From Deltaproteobacteria bacterium (GTDB lineage Bacteria; Myxococcota; UBA796; SXON01): a stretch of 13,548 bases of DNA. Where the stretch lies: assembly GCA_947483545.1 (NCBI GenBank), contig CANKNP010000113.1, positions 1-13,548 on the forward strand. Reading direction: 5' to 3'. Each line of letters opens with the position of its first letter. Position 1 is the stretch's first letter. The notes under the pieces were generated by a model. It had not been told where the DNA came from. It ran no database searches and worked only from the letters and a program-made list of their open reading frames with translations. Positions 1-7,700 of this stretch are shown here, one piece after another. The translations under genes were made by a program, and so were the position numbers.

Positions 1-159
1 CTTCTTCTCCTTGCGGCCACGGAACGCAAACCGCTTCGCGCGATCCGCGTGCTCCATCGCCTGACGGAGGCGCTGGCGCCCGAGGAAAAAGCCCTTGACG
101 CGGGCATAGAGACGGTTCTTGCGAACCCGGGAAAGGGCAGCGCGTTTGACACGAGCCAT
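1..159 (-). CDS. rplT: 50S ribosomal protein L20, N-terminal part (cut by window edge)
   Basis: The 53 visible codons begin MARVKRAALSRVRKNRL and continue with the basic stretch FFLGRQRLRQAMEHADRAKR, which matches the Arg/Lys-rich N-terminal helix of bacterial L20. L20 binds 23S rRNA early in assembly of the large subunit, and in some bacteria represses its own operon. The ATG at 159 has a GAGG Shine-Dalgarno seven to eight bases upstream (about 166-170). It follows rpmI by about 107 bases, the usual infC-rpmI-rplT order. The family is normally about 115-120 residues, so roughly half the gene lies beyond position 1. Identification rests on sequence pattern and synteny together. Confidence 0.93.
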   Translation of the reverse strand, partial: MARVKRAALSRVRKNRLYARVKGFFLGRQRLRQAMEHADRAKRFAFRGRKEKK

Positions 160-175
160 GGGTGGACCTCTTGTT

Positions 176-191
176 CAGTCCCGGAGGACTG
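176..191 (-). other. Small hairpin in the rpmI-rplT spacer
   Basis: A perfect 6-bp inverted repeat (CAGTCC and GGACTG) closes a 4-base loop, ending 16 bases before the rplT start. No T-run follows on the minus strand, so it is not an intrinsic terminator. It could be a processing or L20 autoregulation structure, but nothing else supports that; it may be chance in GC-rich DNA. Confidence 0.3.
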
Positions 192-266
192 GTTTGCCGG
201 GTCCCGAAGCGCCGAGGAATTCAGCGGTTGGTAGCGGCGAGTGGGCCGGGCGTACCCGGAGAAAGG

Positions 267-464
267 CTACTTGTAAGGGATCATCAGCTTGATGCGGGCG
301 CACTCCACCTTGTCGAGGTAGCCGCCCTTCTGCAGGTTGCGCTTGGTGTCCTTGGACACATGCTCAAGGCAGTGGCGGAGGCCGCGCTTCTTGTACTTCA
401 CCTTGCCGTTGGCGGTGACCTTGAAGCGCTTGGCGGCCGAACGGTTGGTCTTCATCTTGGGCAT
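267..464 (-). CDS. rpmI: 50S ribosomal protein L35
   Basis: This 65-residue basic protein begins MPKMKTNRSAAKRFKVTANGK and carries the family's KYKKRGLRH and KDTKRNL elements. Length and sequence match bacterial L35 throughout, so it is complete. L35 is a small 23S rRNA-binding protein of the large subunit. The ATG at 464 has a GGAG Shine-Dalgarno six bases upstream. It sits 57 bases after infC and about 107 before rplT, most likely on one transcript. Nothing is unusual. Confidence 0.97.
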   Translation of the reverse strand: MPKMKTNRSAAKRFKVTANGKVKYKKRGLRHCLEHVSKDTKRNLQKGGYLDKVECARIKLMIPYK

Positions 465-521
465 GTCAGTCTCCGAATGCCACGCCTCTCGGCGGGCGGT
501 TGAACGGTGCGGGCCGGGGGT

Positions 522-1079
522 CTACCCCTTCTTCTTCGTCGGGGCGAGGAGCATCGAGAGTTGGCGGCCGTCCATCCGAGGCATCTGCTCGACGGTGCTC
601 ACGTCGTGCAACATGTCCGCGAACTTCTTGCATTGATCCTCGCCGATGTCCTTGTGTGCGATCTCCCGGCCACGGAAGCGCACGGTGACCTTGACCTTGT
701 CGCCCTCTTCGAGGAACCCGCGGGCGGCACGCTCTTTCACGGCGAAGTCATGGTCGTCGGTCTTCGGGCGGAGCTTGATCTCCTTGATCTCGACGATCGC
801 CTGGTTCTTCCGGGCAACGGCGTCCCGCTTCTTTTTCTCGTACTTCAGCTTGCCGAAGTCCGTGATGCGGCAGACGGGCGGGCGGGCCATGGGAGCGACC
901 TCGACAAGGTCCAGGCCCTTCTCCCGCGCGAGCGCCATGGCGTCTTCCGTTAGGAACTCGCCGAGCTTTTCCCCGCTGTCGTCGATGACGAGGACGCGAG
1001 GCACACGAATGCGCTCATTGACCCGAGGCTCATTGCGCTCAGGGGCAGAAGGGGGCTGGCCACGTGGGGGACTCCGCAA
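522..1079 (-). CDS. infC: Translation initiation factor IF-3
   Basis: IF-3 binds the 30S subunit, prevents premature 50S joining and checks start-codon/initiator-tRNA pairing. The N-terminal domain is seen at RVNERIRVPRVLVIDDSGEKLG, the lysine-rich linker at FGKLKYEKKKRDAVARKNQ, and the C-terminal domain at EIKLRPKTDDHDF, VTVRFRGREIAH and MLLAPTKKK. At 185 residues it is of normal size. The start appears to be TTG at 1079, because GGAG lies five bases upstream and no in-frame ATG or GTG precedes the conserved domain. E. coli infC famously uses AUU and is autoregulated through it; the AUU here (1080-1078) overlaps the TTG but is out of frame. The usual upstream neighbour thrS is replaced by a tRNA gene. 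The first 18 residues are not conserved, so the exact start is less certain than the identity. Confidence 0.96.
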   Translation of the reverse strand: MRSPPRGQPPSAPERNEPRVNERIRVPRVLVIDDSGEKLGEFLTEDAMALAREKGLDLVEVAPMARPPVCRITDFGKLKYEKKKRDAVARKNQAIVEIKEIKLRPKTDDHDFAVKERAARGFLEEGDKVKVTVRFRGREIAHKDIGEDQCKKFADMLHDVSTVEQMPRMDGRQLSMLLAPTKKKG

Positions 1080-1084
1080 TGCGA

Positions 1085-1088
1085 CTCC
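1085..1088 (-). promoter_or_regulatory. Shine-Dalgarno of infC
   Basis: GGAG on the minus strand, five bases before the TTG at 1079. This is the main reason for accepting the rare start codon. Confidence 0.55.
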
Positions 1089-1106
1089 GGGGTGTGCGAT
1101 GGAAGG

Positions 1107-1120
1107 GGCGGCTCGCCGCC
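1107..1120 (-). other. Short hairpin in the infC leader
   Basis: GGCGG and CCGCC flank a CGAG loop between the tRNA terminator and infC. Only about 50 bases separate the terminator T-run from the infC start, so any infC promoter must lie in or next to this segment, or the operon depends on read-through. I see no convincing -35/-10 pair. Confidence 0.3.
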
Positions 1121-1130
1121 AGGAAACAGG

Positions 1131-1167
1131 AAAAGGCCCGGGAGCGTCCGAAGATCACTCCCGGGCC
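1131..1167 (-). terminator. Intrinsic terminator after tRNA-Val
   Basis: A perfect 10-bp inverted repeat, GGCCCGGGAG (1158-1167, read on the minus strand) with CTCCCGGGCC (1135-1144), encloses a 13-base loop. TTTT then CC follows at 1131-1134. It starts only a few bases after the CCA end of the tRNA, so it should end the tRNA (and any lipB read-through) transcript and separate it from infC. Confidence 0.85.
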
Positions 1168-1171
1168 ATAC

Positions 1172-1246
1172 TGGTTGGCACGGCCGGGATTGAACCGGCG
1201 ACCACCGCCGTGTCAAGGCGGTGCTCTTCCACTGAGCTACGTGCCA
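1172..1246 (-). tRNA. tRNA-Val (anticodon GAC), CCA encoded
   Basis: All four arms fold. The acceptor stem TGGCACG/CGTGCCA has 7 bp; the D arm is GCTC...GAGC; the anticodon stem CCGCC/GGCGG closes the 7-base loop TTGACAC; the T arm is GCCGG-TTCAATC-CCGGC. The anticodon GAC (1212-1214) reads valine GUC, a favoured codon in high-GC genomes. Discriminator A at 1175 is followed by an encoded CCA (1172-1174). The 5' end is preceded by the palindrome GGAGCGCTCC (1247-1256). It lies 37 bases after the lipB stop and may be cotranscribed with it. Confidence 0.96.
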
Positions 1247-1283
1247 GGAGCGCTCCGGGGTTTAGCGAAGGGCTTGGGCGGCG

Positions 1284-1988
1284 TCAAGGGGAATTCGGCG
1301 GACAGAGCGCGAGCCGGAGCGCGGGCCCGAGGCTCTCCCAGGCAACTTGGGGGGTTGGAGCGGCACGACACAGTCGGCGCACCGATGTGGGCGTCACGCC
1401 GGGCATGCCGCAGGGGTCGATCAGATCGAAGCCTCGAAGGCCGTTGCAGAGGTTCAACGCGAAGCCGTGGGTGCTGAACCCCCCGCGGATCCGGAGGCCG
1501 ACAGAGGCGAGCTTCTGGTCGCCGACCCAGATTCCGGGGAGCCCGGCGCGACGGGCGGCGGCTAGCCCAAGGGTGTCGAGCCAGTCGATCAGGCAGCCTT
1601 CAAGGCGATGCACCAGCGCGCGGACGCCGAAGGCGCGGGCGTCCACCACGACGTAGCCGACGAGCTGTCCGGGCTCATGGCACGTGGCGAGTCCGCCCCG
1701 CCGCGTGGACCAGACGGCGTAGCCTGCAGCGGCGGCGGCGGCGCTCCGTACGGCACCGCCTCGCTTTCCGAGGGTCAAGACGGGGCGGTGCTCCAGGCCG
1801 AACAGGGTGGGGGGCCCCCCGGCGACCGCCTGCACCCACGCCGCCTCTTGCAAGGCCAGCCCCTCCGCATAGTCGAGCGTGCCGAGCCAGCGCGTGTTCA
1901 CCGCACCCACGGCCCTGCGGGCGGCCACCTTCTCATCTTCCCCGTAGCCACCGGGAGGCCACGGAGGGCCGTCCCTACGCCCCTGCAA
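1284..1988 (-). CDS. lipB: Octanoyl-[acyl-carrier-protein]:protein N-octanoyltransferase LipB
   Basis: LipB transfers octanoyl from acyl-ACP to the lipoyl-domain lysine of 2-oxo-acid dehydrogenases and GcvH, the first step of lipoate synthesis in the cytoplasm. Visible motifs are HRPVLTLGKRG (67-77), RGG...HEPGQLVGY (97-112), the catalytic Lys159 in GDQKLASVG, THGFALNL (173-180) and the catalytic Cys193 in FDLIDPCGM. Both residues of the Cys/Lys dyad are present. Length (234 from the longest start) is near the family norm. The start is uncertain. TTG at 1988 has GGAG eight bases upstream and overlaps the permease by 14 bases, but the first 29 residues look unconserved. GTG at 1928 or at 1901 (which would give an MNTRWLG start) are good alternatives. 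The motif reads RGGLATCHEPGQ rather than the usual RGGD/KxTxHGPGQ. No lipA is visible. Confidence 0.93.
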   Translation of the reverse strand: MQGRRDGPPWPPGGYGEDEKVAARRAVGAVNTRWLGTLDYAEGLALQEAAWVQAVAGGPPTLFGLEHRPVLTLGKRGGAVRSAAAAAAGYAVWSTRRGGLATCHEPGQLVGYVVVDARAFGVRALVHRLEGCLIDWLDTLGLAAARRAGLPGIWVGDQKLASVGLRIRGGFSTHGFALNLCNGLRGFDLIDPCGMPGVTPTSVRRLCRAAPTPQVAWESLGPALRLALCPPNSP

Positions 1989-3144
1989 AAAACCGGCTCC
2001 GCTTATAGGCTTTCACCAGATTGGCCGCCAGCACCGACAGGGCGGCCGTGATCGGCACCGCGAGCAGGATGCCCCAAATGCCCAGGAGGTTCCCTCCCGC
2101 CACCACAGCGACCATGACCACGAGCGGATGCAGTCCGACCCGCTCCCCCACGATCCGCGGCGTGAGCAGGCTCCCCTCAAGCAGCTGCACGACGACGAAC
2201 GTCGCGATGCAGCCAATCACATGCCAGTCGAAGCCGAACTTGAGGAGCGCGAGGACCGAGGAGACGACCACGCCGACGACGGTGCCGAGGTACGGCACGA
2301 CGAAGAGCGCCCCGGAGAGCATCCCGATGGTAAAGGCAAGGTCGATCCCACTGATCCAAAGCCCGAGGCTGTAGAGCACGCCGAGGATCGCACACAGCGT
2401 GACCTGGCCCTCGATGAACCCCCCGATGCGCCGGTGGATCTCGCTCGCGACCTCGTTCACCAGCGGGCGGTGGCGGCGGGGCACCATGTCCTCCACCCCC
2501 GCGAGGATCCTCGGCCAGTCCGAAGCGAGGTAGAACGCGAACAGCGGGAGCAACGCGAGCTGGACCAGCGATCCGACCAGGGCGAGACCACTCCCGAACA
2601 CGCCTCCCAGCCAACTCTGCGCAGCTTTTCGAGCGTCGGGCGCGTCGATGAACTGCTGGACGTACCCGGGTGCGGCGTCCATGAGCGCCTCGACGTCCAT
2701 CGGCACCTTGATCCCGGCTTGCGCTTCGATCCGCGCGGCCCAAGGCGCGGCCTGATCACGCAGGTTGAGGAGCGCAGGCTTGAGGCGCACCGCGAGCTCG
2801 CCGATCTGGTGCGCGATGGTGGGCGCGACCACGGTGACCAGCAGCACCATCGCCGCCGTACACAGCGCGATGAGCAAGGTGAAGGCTCCGTCGCGGGTGA
2901 GCCCGTGCGCGGCGAGCCACCGGATGGGCCGGTCCATCAGGTAGGCGACCACCGCGCTGGCGAACAGGATGGGGAGGACGCCGCGGGTCGCAAAAAGCAG
3001 GCCCCCGACCACGATCACCCCCACGGCGCCCCATTTGAGCCAGGGGATCCAGGGGTTGCTGCGGACCGCCGGCCGCCGCGGGGGCCGGACCGGCGCTCCG
3101 AGCGAGCTCCGCAACCTGGGAATCCCGGCGGTGCTCTTCCGCAT
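1975..3144 (-). CDS. AI-2E/PerM-family membrane transporter (UPF0118)
   Basis: This 389-residue multipass inner-membrane protein has hydrophobic segments at about 37-53, 55-71, 88-108, 185-207, 247-264, 267-300, 306-325 and 339-375. A soluble stretch (about 115-180) separates the third and fourth, as is usual in this family. The diagnostic C-terminal signature is GERVGLHPLVVMVAVVAGG followed by GILLAVPITA (333-367). Family members have been linked to autoinducer-2 export or Na+/H+ antiport, but the substrate cannot be read from sequence. The basic N-terminus (residues 1-30) is a cytoplasmic tail. The ATG at 3144 directly follows the TAG of the upstream gene (TAGATG), which implies translational coupling; GGA lies about seven bases upstream. 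The 3' end overlaps the longest lipB start. Confidence 0.9.
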   Translation of the reverse strand: MRKSTAGIPRLRSSLGAPVRPPRRPAVRSNPWIPWLKWGAVGVIVVGGLLFATRGVLPILFASAVVAYLMDRPIRWLAAHGLTRDGAFTLLIALCTAAMVLLVTVVAPTIAHQIGELAVRLKPALLNLRDQAAPWAARIEAQAGIKVPMDVEALMDAAPGYVQQFIDAPDARKAAQSWLGGVFGSGLALVGSLVQLALLPLFAFYLASDWPRILAGVEDMVPRRHRPLVNEVASEIHRRIGGFIEGQVTLCAILGVLYSLGLWISGIDLAFTIGMLSGALFVVPYLGTVVGVVVSSVLALLKFGFDWHVIGCIATFVVVQLLEGSLLTPRIVGERVGLHPLVVMVAVVAGGNLLGIWGILLAVPITAALSVLAANLVKAYKRSRFFAGA

Positions 3145-3933
3145 CTACGGATCCATCACGATGACGACGGTACCCTGGGCGAGGAAACCCGCCCCCGCAA
3201 CCGCCGCCGCGAGGGCGACCTGCCCCGGCCCATCCAAGAGCACGTTCACCTCGTCCACGACCGAGGCGGCCCGAACGATGAGCGGCTGTTCGCCCGCGCG
3301 ACGGACCGCGAGCGGATCCGCCGGGTCACTCACGTAGATCACGAAGGGCCTCTGCGATGCGGCGAAGGAGGTCATCGACGCCCCGCCGTACAGAATCCCG
3401 CTGGCGCCGTGCAACTCAGGGGAGACCGCTGGCTCCAGGCGGAGCCCTCGGGCGTCCACGATGAGCCCGGTGATGGGGACGCCCGCAGGCGAGGATCGGT
3501 CGACGCCGACCGCAACGCGCGAGAGCGCGGGGCGGAGCCAGGGGTGGATCGCGAGGCAGACATCGACCTCGACGCGGCCGGATGTGTAGTAGCGGGCCTC
3601 GTTGACCTCCCACAACGACACGTTGGCGTCGAGCTTGTCGGCCACTGCGAGCTCCGAAGCCATCAGGTCCCCCGTCGTCTGACTGGCGCCAAAGCGGACC
3701 TCCCGCGCGAGGTCGAGCATCCGGGGCCCGAGCGTGGATCGCGCGCGCCCCTCCAAGGCCTCGTAGCCGGCCATCGAGCCGCTGCTGTTGGCTTCGGCAG
3801 CCTGGGTACAAAGGTCGAGCGTCGTCCAGTTGACCGTACCCTTGGACAGCGCGCGCACGATCGGGTCGAACGCATGTGCGGGCCGGGCCGCAGCGAGGAG
3901 GAGAAAACCGAGCAGGATCCGGGACGCTGACAT
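3145..3933 (-). CDS. Secreted LPP20/FlgP-like protein of unknown function
   Basis: This 262-residue protein has a clear signal peptide (MSASRILLGFLLLAAARPAHA, predicted cleavage before FDP) and no lipobox. From memory of the family, several elements match LPP20/FlgP-like proteins of Deltaproteobacteria: GTVNWTT near the N-terminus (32-38), a central helical region, ARYYTSGRVEVDV (113-125), GLIVDARGLRLEPAVSPEL (156-174), a GILYGGAS element (179-186), EQPLIVRAA (215-223) and a closing FLAQGTVVIVMD. Some relatives take part in outer-membrane or flagellar basal-disc assembly, but no flagellar gene is nearby and I assign no function. Cys42 and Cys126 could form a disulfide. It is coupled to the permease that follows (TAGATG). 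The ATG at 3933 has a weak Shine-Dalgarno; the hydrophobic signal peptide fixes the start. A structured repeat element lies 28 bases upstream. Confidence 0.62.
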   Translation of the reverse strand: MSASRILLGFLLLAAARPAHAFDPIVRALSKGTVNWTTLDLCTQAAEANSSGSMAGYEALEGRARSTLGPRMLDLAREVRFGASQTTGDLMASELAVADKLDANVSLWEVNEARYYTSGRVEVDVCLAIHPWLRPALSRVAVGVDRSSPAGVPITGLIVDARGLRLEPAVSPELHGASGILYGGASMTSFAASQRPFVIYVSDPADPLAVRRAGEQPLIVRAASVVDEVNVLLDGPGQVALAAAVAGAGFLAQGTVVIVMDP

Positions 3934-3961
3934 GCGGGACGATGTAGCGCGGAGCGGGACG

Positions 3962-4025
3962 AGTGTCCCTGCCGCGAAGTCTCTGGCCAGTGCTGGCTTC
4001 CGAAACCGGCCCTCGGCTCGGGGGC
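3962..4025 (-). repeat. Structured repeat element, copy A (upstream of the LPP20-like gene)
   Basis: On the minus strand this 64-base element has a 5' hairpin (GGGGGC/GCCCTC, 4009-4025, loop of five), then CGGTTTCGGAAGCCAGC, then a less conserved tail with CCAGA, CGGC and a terminal GACACT. It is collinear with copy B at 13373-13437: 20 of 22 positions match over the core (one indel, one substitution) and 18 of 30 over the ungapped tail. It ends 28 bases before the ATG at 3933. It could be a REP-like repeat, a cis-acting RNA or a promoter region; sequence alone does not decide. Confidence 0.55.
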
Positions 4026-4031
4026 GTTTCG
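4001..4031 (-). other. Extended hairpin after the kinase operon
   Basis: CGAAAC (4001-4006) pairs with GTTTCG (4026-4031), and inside it GCCCTC pairs with GGGGGC, leaving a small bulge. It begins 17 bases after the stop of the upstream histidine kinase gene. No T-run follows on the minus strand, so it is at most a weak or Rho-assisted terminator or an mRNA-stabilising stem. It partly overlaps repeat copy A. Confidence 0.45.
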
Positions 4032-4047
4032 TAGCCGGCTGGGGCAG

Positions 4048-4794
4048 CTACCCCGGGATGCCAATCTCCCAGGTGGTCCCGGTCCCCGCGGGGGTTTCGA
4101 CCAGCGCCAGGGTCCCGCCGAAGCTGGCAGCCAGATCGCGGCTGAGCATCAGCCCGAGGCCCGTGCCCTCGGCCTTGGTCGTGCGGAACGGCTCGAACAG
4201 GCGCGCCCGGATCGCGGGCTCCAGGCCCGGCCCGTTGTCTTGAACGCGCACGCGCACGGGGCCGGCCAGCACCGAGATCTGAAGCCGCGCGTCCGGCCGG
4301 CGCAAGAGGGCGTCGATGGCGTTCTGACCCAGGTTGACGATCACCTGCTGGACCGCGAGCACGGGTGCGCGCACCATGACCGCCTTCTCCCCCACCAACT
4401 CCAGCGAGACCCCCCCCGCCCGCGCCCGGTGCTCCAAGATGACCAGCGCGGCTCGGATCGCCGTCCAGACATCAAAGGGCACCGCCTCGCCCGCCGGGCG
4501 CCGAGAGAGCTCGGAATAGCCGCGGAGCAGGGCGTCCAACGTCTGGAGCTGGGCCAACACCCCATCCAGATGCCCGGCGACCTGTTCCGGCCGTGCGGCG
4601 GCCTGGGCGAGCTGCGCCATCGCACGGGCCGCGAAGAGCGGCTGCCGGAGCTCGTGCACCAACGAGGCCGAGAGAACGCCGACCTCCGCGAGCCGGCGCG
4701 TCTCCTGGGTGGAGAGCCGCCGGACCCGGAGGCGGGGCGCCCCGGGGGCTATGGCGTCCGCCCGCGCTGGGAGACCACCACCGTCTTCGCGCAT
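4048..4794 (-). CDS. Soluble sensor-less histidine kinase (HisKA + HATPase_c)
   Basis: This 248-residue kinase has no membrane segment and no recognisable sensor domain, only about 30 residues before the dimerisation helix. The HisKA phospho-acceptor is His47 in LVHELRQPL. The ATP-binding domain is complete: N-box VNLGQNAIDAL (153-163), G1 box DNGPGLE (186-192), F-box LFEPFRTTK (199-207) and G2 box GTGLGL (210-215), ending GTGTTWEIGIP. It should autophosphorylate and hand the phosphate to a response regulator, but none is encoded here. The ATG at 4794 has a strong Shine-Dalgarno (GAGGGGGA, spacing three). It lies inside the end of the upstream lipoprotein gene (46-base overlap), so translation is probably coupled. 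It is the last gene of the five-gene operon and may act with the membrane kinase encoded first. Confidence 0.92.
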   Translation of the reverse strand: MREDGGGLPARADAIAPGAPRLRVRRLSTQETRRLAEVGVLSASLVHELRQPLFAARAMAQLAQAAARPEQVAGHLDGVLAQLQTLDALLRGYSELSRRPAGEAVPFDVWTAIRAALVILEHRARAGGVSLELVGEKAVMVRAPVLAVQQVIVNLGQNAIDALLRRPDARLQISVLAGPVRVRVQDNGPGLEPAIRARLFEPFRTTKAEGTGLGLMLSRDLAASFGGTLALVETPAGTGTTWEIGIPG

Positions 4795-7700
4795 GCTTCC
4801 CCCTCATTTCCGCTGACGTCAACCGCTGAGACCACGACCTCATAGCTGTCTTCGGCGACGATCCGACCGTCCTCGCCCCGCGCATCCCAAGACCAGTCCG
4901 TGCGAGCCCCAGCCACGCGGGTGGTCAACAGCCGATCTCCCTCAGGGGAGGTGACCGCCAACGACCACCACGACGGCGCCGTGGTCGCGGACAGCGTCAT
5001 ATCGACCACGTCGGCCTCAGCGCCGTCTCCATCGTCGCCGTCTGGGCGGATGGCGCTCGCCCCAAAGCTGCAGGCCGCGCCGAGATCTCCGACAGTCGAG
5101 GGGACATCGCCGAAAGTGGACGTCCAAGACGCCGAGTTGCCCGACCAGTCGCCGGAGAGGCGATTCCCGGCAACGTCGCGTACGTTGGTGCTCAAGGTCA
5201 GCGTGTAGGTCCCCGCAGCAGGGTCCAGCGTGTCGGTCGGGGTGACGGTCAACGTCCGGCCGTCGCTGGACACCGCGAGCGCGGTCGTGATCGCACCGTC
5301 TGGCCCGGTGAGGGAGACCGCGAGCGCCGTAAAGTTCGCCGCGAACATGGGCTCCGAGAACGCCACCGTGACCTCGGACACCGCGTCCGTCCAGGTGCCG
5401 ACGGGGGTGACGGAGACCACGACGGGTCGGACGCTATCCCCGGTCACCACCACGTCGGCTGCGCCGAACGCCTCCCCGCTTGCCCCCGCCACCGCCACCG
5501 AAGCCGTGGTCGCATAGCCTGAGTCGAACGTCACATCGAAGGTGCCCGCCCCCGCGCCATCCAACGTGAGCGAGAGCCCCGAACCCGTGCTCAGCGGGCC
5601 CGCCACCACGCCCAGATCGCTCCACACGAACACCGTCCCAGCGCTCGCAACGTCGCCCGCGCAATCGGTCGCCGCGACGGTCACCGCCGTCGTCGCGCCG
5701 CTGGCAACCGTCGTAGCGGCCGGGGTCACGACCAACGGACCCACTGGGCTACCGTCGTTGGCGCCGACCCAGCCCACCGCGCTGTCCGACGAGGCACAGC
5801 CCTCGATGTCCGCGACCACGACGGTGACGCGCTCGCCGGCCGACTCCGTGAAGGTGACCTCAGTCGGCGCGGAGAGCGAGCGTACGTCCTCGGCCGGCCC
5901 CTCCAGGTGCCAGATCGCGATCGGCGCATCTCCCGGGACCGTGCCAGACGTGTCGACGACGAAGGTCAATTCCTCCGCCACCAAGCACCCCACGACCTCG
6001 TCGGCGCCGTCGAGCAGGAGATCGGCGACCGGGCCGGCCGGACAGGCGAAGTCCAGCACGTCGAGCGGCTCGCTGAGCCCCGACATCGCATCGTCCTCGG
6101 CGAGCACCTGAAGCTCAAAGCCCACATCCTCACAGACAAGGTCCACAAGCGCGACGCCGAGCGAGAAGTCGCTGGTCGCCTGCGAGGCGCACCCGGACAG
6201 AGACACCGTCACTGGCCCGAGGTAGACCCCGTTCGCGTTTTCGAAGGCGTCCACCGCAGTGACCTCGACCGGGACGCCGTCTGCGATGTCCGCCCAGGCC
6301 GGAGCCAGCACCCGCAGATCAACGACTTCGCCGGCCAGCACCTCGATCCCGGCGGAGGCGCCCAGCGCGATCCCGCCTGCGCTCGCGAGGATCGCGTCCG
6401 TCCCGGCGACCGTCAACTGCACAGTGGCGCCTGCGGAGCCGGACCCGTCGAGGGTCAACGACATCGCGCCCATCCCTCCGAGCAGGTCCGAAAGCGTCAC
6501 GGTCGAACCGCTGACGGGGGTGGTGTAGGCGTTCCCATAGGCGTCGAAGCCGAAGACGGTCACGCCGAACGCATCGCCGGCGGTCACGGAGCTGACGGAC
6601 GCCGTCACATCGGCTGCGGCGAGGTCGGAGTTCGTGACCAGGAAAGGCGCCGAGACCCCGCTCAACCCCTGGATCTCCACGCTCAGGACATCCGCGGGGT
6701 GCGCGGCGGTGATGACGCAGAGGAAGTTCCCCTCCGCGCTGGGCTCGCAGAGCAGCGTGCCTGTGTCATCGACCAACACGGCTTCTTCCGGCAAAAACGT
6801 GATCGCGTTGTCCCACTCGTCGAGCAATTGGACGACGACGGAGAACGGCACACCCGCCTCTCCAACAGCGACGCCTGGCGTGACCGTGACCGCCACCGCG
6901 ACGTTCGGGAGCACCTCGATCGCGTTGGACACGCCCGTGCGCCCCATCTCGTCGGTCGCGGTGATGGTGATGCCGCTCCCGGCCCGAACGGTCGTCGCCG
7001 TGCAGACCGCCTGGCCGGTGAAAAAGCTGCCGCACGCCTGTTCGCCGACCCCAGTGTCGCTGTCGAGCCCGCCCACGCTGTCCTTGAGCGTGATCGTCGC
7101 GACGTGGTCCTCCACAAGGTTGTCGAAGCCGTCCACGGCCCCGACCACGACCGCCAGCACGCCGGTCCCGGCGACGACCGACGAAGGCACCGCGGTCAAG
7201 TCGTAGCCTTGCATCTCGGCAGCGCGCACCTCAAAAGCTTCGCTGTCCGCGGCCGAGACCCCGACGCCGATCGCGTGGAGGTGGTTTGCCGGGCACGCTG
7301 TCGTAAGCGTGATCGGGTAGGGGCCTGCCGAGAGCAGGTCGATGAGCTGGTGGAGGTCGCCACAGTCGTCATCTTCATAGACGTAGACCTGCAGCCCCGT
7401 CGCGTCGATGACGTTGCCTGAATCGTCCACGACCTCGATGCCGAGCGCGATCTCCTCGCCAGCGACGCTGCTGAACGCCTCCGAGGGGAGCGAGAGGACG
7501 ACGTGGTCGGGCAAGCCGGGGGAGAAGCTCAAAAGCGTCGTCGCCGGCGTGATGAACGAATCGGAGACGGCCGACAACGTGAGCGTGAGATCCTGCGCGA
7601 TCGTGGACCGGAGCAGGAGCGGGGCCGTGCCGTCCTGGTGCAGCTTGCCCTGCACGCCCACCCCGTCGGTCAGCGGCGACTGCTCGTCCAAGAGGCCATC

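Noticed and set aside
1078..1080. ATT as the infC start, as in E. coli
   Set aside because: It is one base out of frame with the IF-3 coding sequence.
646..1656. 336-codon plus-strand open frame across infC, the tRNA and lipB
   Set aside because: It would run through a tRNA gene, a terminator and two conserved genes on the other strand.
2128..3930. 600-codon plus-strand open frame opposite the permease and LPP20-like genes
   Set aside because: Arg/Asp/His/Pro-rich low-complexity translation with no domain or signal; it is the antisense shadow of GC-rich codon usage over two well-supported minus-strand genes.
5907..7421. 504-codon plus-strand open frame opposite the lipoprotein gene
   Set aside because: Asp/Arg/His-rich translation without recognisable domains; the minus strand carries the lipobox protein with repeated Ig-like motifs.
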